From: Billgrantia kenyensis
Lineage (GTDB): Bacteria > Pseudomonadota > Gammaproteobacteria > Pseudomonadales > Halomonadaceae
Assembly: GCF_013697085.1 (NCBI RefSeq)
Contig: NZ_JACEFT010000001.1
Span: 124,001-188,000, forward strand
Reading direction: 5' to 3'
DNA length: 64,000 nucleotides
Shown here: piece after piece, positions 60,266-64,000 of the stretch
How positions within the stretch are numbered: position 1 is the first letter of the stretch
Layout of the letters: each line of letters starts with the position of its first letter
Translations under genes and position numbers: made by a program
Notes under the pieces: generated by a model
What the model was told of the DNA's origin: nothing
Database searches by the model: none
What the model saw: the letters and a program-made list of their open reading frames with translations, nothing else

Positions 60266-60306
60266 TGCGCGGCAGGAGTTCGACTTGCACGAGACTCGGT
60301 AGATAG

Positions 60307-61635
60307 ATGCTGCCAGATTCGCTTCGCCGCCGACGCATCCTGCGCCTTGCTGCACCGATCATTGCCGCGATGCTGACCCAGAGCCTGATCAACCTGATCG
60401 ATGCCGCTCTGGTCGGCTCGCTCGGGGAGGTGCCGCTGGCCGGGGTGGGCATCGGCGGCTATGCCATGTTCCTGGTCACGGCACTGGTCTTCGGTCTCTC
60501 TTCCGGTGTGCAGGCACAGACGGCAAGACGCCACGGAGAGCAAGCCTGGGAGCAGCGCGCCATGCCGCTCAATGCCGGCCTGTCGATCGCGCTTGCCTTC
60601 TCGCTTCCCGTCACGCTGCTGTGCCTGTGGCAGGCACCTCGCCTGCTGGGGCTGATCAATCCCGAGGCCCAAGTCACGGCCGTGGCGGTTGAGTACTTCC
60701 GCTGGCGGGTGCTGTCACTCGCCGCCGTGGCGATGATCTTCTGCTTTCGGGGCTACTGGAACGGCATCGAGCAGAGTGGCTTCTACCTGCGCATCATGCT
60801 GGTGATGCATGCGGTTAACGTGGCAGCGAGCGTCTGCCTCATCTTCGGCTATCTGGGCCTGCCGGCCATGGGGGCTGCAGGTGCCGGGGCCGGCACGACG
60901 CTGTCGCTCTACGTCGGCCTGGCACTCTGGGCAATGCTCAGCTTGCGTCATGCCAAGCCCAGCGGCTTTCTCGTCAGGAAACCTCGGCGGCCAGCCCTGA
61001 TGACCACCTTGCGCCTGGCCACACCGCACTCCTTCCAGCAACTGTGGTTTGCCGCCGGCTATGCCGTGTTGTTCTGGATTCTCGGGCGTATCGATACCGC
61101 CAGCGTTGCCGTCGGCCACGTGCTGGTCAACCTTTCGCTGCTGCTGATTCTGCCCGGCGTCGGGCTGGGTATGGCCGCCATGAGCCTGGTCGGCCAGTCG
61201 CTCGGCCGCCAGGCCCATGGCGAGGCCCATCGCTGGGGCTGGGACGTCGTGCGTCTGGCTTGGCTTGCGCTGACTGCCTTGGCGCTGCCGATGGCGGCCT
61301 TCCCCGAGCTGGTGCTGTCCGTTTTCCTGCATGATCCGGACTTGATCGCCCTGGCCCGGCTGCCGCTGCAGCTGACGGCGCTGATGATCGTGCTGGATGC
61401 CGCCGCCCTGGTGCTCGCCCAGGCGCTGCTCGGGGCGGGGGCCAATCGCACCGTGATGACCGTTACCCTTACGCTGCAGTGGCTGGTCTTCCTGCCGCTG
61501 GCCTGGTGGGTCGGGGTGGTATGGGAGCAGGGGCTGCTGGGTATCTGGTGGGTGCAGCTCGGCTATCGCTGCCTGAACTCGCTGTGGTTTGCCATGATCT
61601 GGCAGCGCCGCCGCTGGCTATGGCTCGAGGTTTGA
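60307..61635 (+). CDS. MATE-family efflux transporter (DinF-like)
   Basis: 442 residues with about twelve hydrophobic helices in two repeats, each starting with the MATE pattern (LRLAAPIIAAMLTQSLINLIDAALVGSLGEVPLAGVGIGGY and LRLATPHSFQQLWFAAGYAVLFWILGRIDTASVAVGHV). It is a Na+- or H+-coupled drug/metabolite exporter by family; Na+ coupling would suit a halophile but cannot be read here. The DinF-like subgroup is a guess. ATG at 60307. Confidence 0.88.
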   Translation: MLPDSLRRRRILRLAAPIIAAMLTQSLINLIDAALVGSLGEVPLAGVGIGGYAMFLVTALVFGLSSGVQAQTARRHGEQAWEQRAMPLNAGLSIALAFSLPVTLLCLWQAPRLLGLINPEAQVTAVAVEYFRWRVLSLAAVAMIFCFRGYWNGIEQSGFYLRIMLVMHAVNVAASVCLIFGYLGLPAMGAAGAGAGTTLSLYVGLALWAMLSLRHAKPSGFLVRKPRRPALMTTLRLATPHSFQQLWFAAGYAVLFWILGRIDTASVAVGHVLVNLSLLLILPGVGLGMAAMSLVGQSLGRQAHGEAHRWGWDVVRLAWLALTALALPMAAFPELVLSVFLHDPDLIALARLPLQLTALMIVLDAAALVLAQALLGAGANRTVMTVTLTLQWLVFLPLAWWVGVVWEQGLLGIWWVQLGYRCLNSLWFAMIWQRRRWLWLEV

Positions 61636-61642
61636 GCCCGGC

Positions 61643-61729
61643 TTGACGCTTTATATGCTTTTACGTATAAAAAATATAAATATTTATTCTTTCATAGAAT
61701 ATGTCAGGGGCGTTATGGTGCCCCCTGAC
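61643..61729 (+). promoter_or_regulatory. cysI promoter and leader hairpin
   Basis: TTGACG (61643-61648) and TATAAA (61666-61671) with 17-bp spacing are a near-consensus sigma-70 promoter, followed by a strongly AT-rich stretch to about 61702. GTCAGGGG (61703-61710) and CCCCTGAC (61722-61729) form an 8-bp hairpin in the leader 35 bp before cysI. CysB control is likely by analogy but no site is defined. Confidence 0.6.
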
Positions 61730-61763
61730 GCTTCGCCAATCCCCTAGCAGCAGGACCGGCTGA

Positions 61764-63416
61764 ATGTATCGCTACGACACCCATGACCAGACCCTGGTCA
61801 ATGAACGCGTCGCCCAGTTCCGCGACCAGATGAATCGTTATCTGGCCGGCCGCCTGAGCGAAGAGGAATTCCTGCCGCTGCGCGTGCAGAACGGACTCTA
61901 TGTCCAGCGTTACGCGCCCATGCTGCGCATCGCCATCCCCTACGGCATGCTGGCTTCCTATCAATTGCGCAAGCTGGGCGACCTGGCGCGCGACTATGAT
62001 CGCGGCTACGGCCACTTTACGACACGCACCAATCTGCAGCTGAACTGGCCGAAGCTGGAGACGGTGCCCGACATGCTCGCCGAGCTGGCCAGCGTGCAGA
62101 TGCATGCGATCCAGACCAGCGGCAACGACATCCGCAACACCTCGACCGATCAGTTCGCCGGTATTGCGGAGGACGAAGAGGTCGACCCGCGGCCCTGGTG
62201 CGAGCTGATTCGCCAGTGGTCCACCTTCCACCCCGAATTCACCTATCTGCCGCGCAAGTTCAAGATTGCCGTGACCGGTGCCGCCGAGGATCGTGCCGCC
62301 ATCCAGGTCCACGACGTTGGCCTGCGCCTGTGGCGTGATGAACACGGCGAGGTTCGCGTCAGGGTGCTGGCCGGCGGTGGGCTCGGCCGCACGCCGATGA
62401 TCGGCGAGGTGGTACGAGACGACCTGCCCTGGCAGCACCTGCTGACCTATCTCGAGGCACTGGTGCGCGTTTACAACCAGTTCGGCCGCCGTGACAACAA
62501 GTTCAAGGCGCGCATCAAGATCCTGGTCAAGGCGCTTGGCATCGAGGAGTTCCGGCGCCGTGTCGACGCGGAGTGGGCGCATCTCAAGGATGGCCCCCAG
62601 ACGCTGACCCGTGAGGCGGTCGACGCCATGCACAAGCACTTCGTCGATCCCGAGCGTCGTGTCCTCAGCGAAGAGGCCATTGCCGACTTCGAGCGCCTGC
62701 GCGGTGAGAATCGGGCCTTCGCCCGCTTCGTGACCAACAACGTCCACGGCCACAAGACGCCGGGCTACAAGGCGGTCACGCTGTCGCTCAAGCGCAGCGG
62801 CCACTCGCCGGGCGACCTCACCTGGGAGCAGATGCATCAGGTGGCGGACCTGGCCGACGAGTTCAGCCATGGTGAGATTCGCGTCACCCACGAGCAGAAC
62901 CTCGTGCTGGCCGACGTGGCGGTAGATCGCCTGGAGGCGCTGTGGCAGCGCCTGGACGAGCTTGGCCTCGCCAACCCCACCGTGGGCACCCTGGCCGACC
63001 TGATCTGCTGCCCGGGCGGCGACTACTGTGGACTGGCCAACGCCAAGTCGATCCCGGTGGCCCATGCCATCCAGGAGCGCTTCGATGACATCGACTACCT
63101 CTACGACCTGGGGCCGCTGGATCTCAACATTTCCGGGTGCATGAACGCTTGCGGTCACCACCATGTCGGCCACATCGGTATCCTTGGCGTCGACAAGAAG
63201 GGCGAGGAGTGGTACCAGGTCTCGCTCGGCGGCGCCCAGGGCAACGACTCGTCGTTGGGCAAGATTCTAGGGCCCTCGTTCGCTCGCGAGAGCGTGCCCG
63301 AGGTCATCGACAAGGTGCTGCAGGTCTACGTCGGCGAACGCGCCGAGGGCGAGACCTTCATCGAAACGTATCGCCGTATCGGCCTCAAGCCATTCAAGGA
63401 GCGGGTTTATGCCTGA
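61764..63416 (+). CDS. cysI: Assimilatory sulfite reductase hemoprotein (nitrite/sulfite reductase family)
   Basis: Six-electron reduction of sulfite to sulfide for cysteine synthesis. 550 residues of the siroheme/[4Fe-4S] reductase family: two ferredoxin-like half domains (about 1-110 and 330-400) and cluster ligands in ICCPGGDYCGLAN and NISGCMNACGHHH. The length and partner DUF934 gene match the CysI of pseudomonads, which lacks a CysJ flavoprotein neighbour. Nitrite as substrate is possible but context favours sulfite. The stop overlaps the DUF934 start. Confidence 0.9.
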   Translation: MYRYDTHDQTLVNERVAQFRDQMNRYLAGRLSEEEFLPLRVQNGLYVQRYAPMLRIAIPYGMLASYQLRKLGDLARDYDRGYGHFTTRTNLQLNWPKLETVPDMLAELASVQMHAIQTSGNDIRNTSTDQFAGIAEDEEVDPRPWCELIRQWSTFHPEFTYLPRKFKIAVTGAAEDRAAIQVHDVGLRLWRDEHGEVRVRVLAGGGLGRTPMIGEVVRDDLPWQHLLTYLEALVRVYNQFGRRDNKFKARIKILVKALGIEEFRRRVDAEWAHLKDGPQTLTREAVDAMHKHFVDPERRVLSEEAIADFERLRGENRAFARFVTNNVHGHKTPGYKAVTLSLKRSGHSPGDLTWEQMHQVADLADEFSHGEIRVTHEQNLVLADVAVDRLEALWQRLDELGLANPTVGTLADLICCPGGDYCGLANAKSIPVAHAIQERFDDIDYLYDLGPLDLNISGCMNACGHHHVGHIGILGVDKKGEEWYQVSLGGAQGNDSSLGKILGPSFARESVPEVIDKVLQVYVGERAEGETFIETYRRIGLKPFKERVYA

Positions 63417-63942
63417 TCAACGTACCGAGGTGCATCCCTTCATCCGCGACGGCAAGCCGGCCGAAGATCGCTGGGTGCTGATTCGTGACGAACAGGCGGC
63501 TCTGCCCGACTCCGCTGCCATCGTGCCCTTGGCGCGCTGGCAGGCACTTGAGGGCAGCGCTGAGCTGGCGCCCTGGCTCTCCAGCGATACCGAGCTCACG
63601 CCTGAGCTGGCCGAGGAGCTTGCTGCCGCGCCGCTGATCGCCATCGACTTTCCCAAGTTCACCGACGGTCGCGGCTACAGCCTGGCGCGGCTGTTGCGCG
63701 AGCGCTATGGCTTCGATGGCGAGATCCGTGCCATCGGCGACGTCTTGGTCGACCAGGCGTTCTTCCTGACCCGCTGCGGCTTCAATGCCTTGTCGCTGCG
63801 CCAGGACCAGTGGCTGGAGGATGCCCTGCACGCGCTGAACGCCTTCAGCCGCGCCTACCAACCTGCCGTCGATGTGGACGAGCCGCTGTTCCGCCAGCGC
63901 ATGCGTGAAGCCATCACGCGAGAGGAGCCGGCGTTGGCCTGA
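63409..63942 (+). CDS. DUF934 family protein, sulfite-reduction associated
   Basis: A 177-residue protein with the DUF934 core DFPKFTDGRGYSLARLLRERYGFDGEIRAIGDVLVDQAFFLTRCGFNALSL. It overlaps cysI by 8 bp, the standard arrangement in pseudomonads and relatives. Function is unproven; an electron-transfer or assembly role for sulfite reductase is commonly assumed. A strong terminator follows at the window edge. Confidence 0.9.
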   Translation: MPDQRTEVHPFIRDGKPAEDRWVLIRDEQAALPDSAAIVPLARWQALEGSAELAPWLSSDTELTPELAEELAAAPLIAIDFPKFTDGRGYSLARLLRERYGFDGEIRAIGDVLVDQAFFLTRCGFNALSLRQDQWLEDALHALNAFSRAYQPAVDVDEPLFRQRMREAITREEPALA

Positions 63943-63966
63943 TACCGTCACTGAGCGCTCAAAACC

Positions 63967-64000
63967 CCGAGGAAGCCGGCCCAAGAGCCGGCTTCCTCGG
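63967..64000 (+). terminator. Terminator after the cysI-DUF934 operon
   Basis: Perfect 14-bp stem, CCGAGGAAGCCGGC (63967-63980) and GCCGGCTTCCTCGG (63987-64000), 6-nt loop. Any T-tract lies beyond the window. Confidence 0.8.

Overview
The window is high-GC gammaproteobacterial chromosome. A complete ectABC ectoine operon, class I fumarase, a Pseudomonas-type tol-pal cluster and the ubiG-mupP-yciK neighbourhood point to a halophile of the Halomonas/Halomonadaceae type. This is inferred from gene content only. Nearly all of it is densely packed housekeeping DNA. I see no rRNA, tRNA, CRISPR array, prophage or plasmid origin.

Layout: 1-9.8 kb holds the end of uvrB, nei, a TPP-dependent pyruvate-oxidase-like enzyme, fumarase, cardiolipin synthase, a HypT-like LysR regulator and a NadM-Nudix fusion. 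9.9-15.2 kb holds a YihY membrane protein, a leucine-type amino acid dehydrogenase, acylphosphatase and a reverse-strand operon of 2-hydroxyacid dehydrogenase, ribokinase and nucleoside hydrolase. 15.4-25.4 kb is a forward block: fmdB-aspS-ruvC-ruvA-ruvB-ybgC-tolQ-tolR-tolA-tolB-pal-cpoB, covering translation, Holliday-junction resolution and outer-membrane constriction. 25.5-30.1 kb has yciK, mupP/gph and ubiG, then galU and a UDP-glucose-dehydrogenase-like protein that lacks the catalytic cysteine. 30.2-38.0 kb has a membrane-anchored coiled-coil protein, tamA, tamB and msrA. 38.0-42.6 kb has a YheT hydrolase, an Xaa-Pro dipeptidase, a beta-carbonic anhydrase and glutathione reductase. 42.6-45.4 kb is ectABC with promoter and terminator. 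45.6-50.2 kb is an envelope system of a lipoprotein retropepsin, an inactive transglutaminase fused to seven membrane helices, and an ATP-grasp ligase. An IS110-family element interrupts it. 50.2-53.1 kb has zur, hisI, yidD, a DJ-1/PfpI protein, an RHH protein and sufE. 53.2-55.7 kb has a tyrosine recombinase divergent from a KfrA-like protein, with an AT-rich palindromic region between them. 55.7-64 kb has nfuA, metH, a MATE exporter, cysI and a DUF934 gene.

The most interesting object is the IS110-family insertion at about 46493-47701. The leader upstream of its transposase folds into hairpins. Their loops carry short sequences matching the left chromosomal flank and the right end of the element, as expected for a bridge RNA with target and donor guides. 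Removing the element rebuilds a roughly 30-bp operon spacer that the proposed target loop matches over 11 nt. Other points of interest are the degenerate Ugd paralogue, the recombinase/KfrA pair lying between two Fe-S biogenesis genes, a large insertion in the third POTRA domain of TamA, and several palindromes and intergenic repeats.
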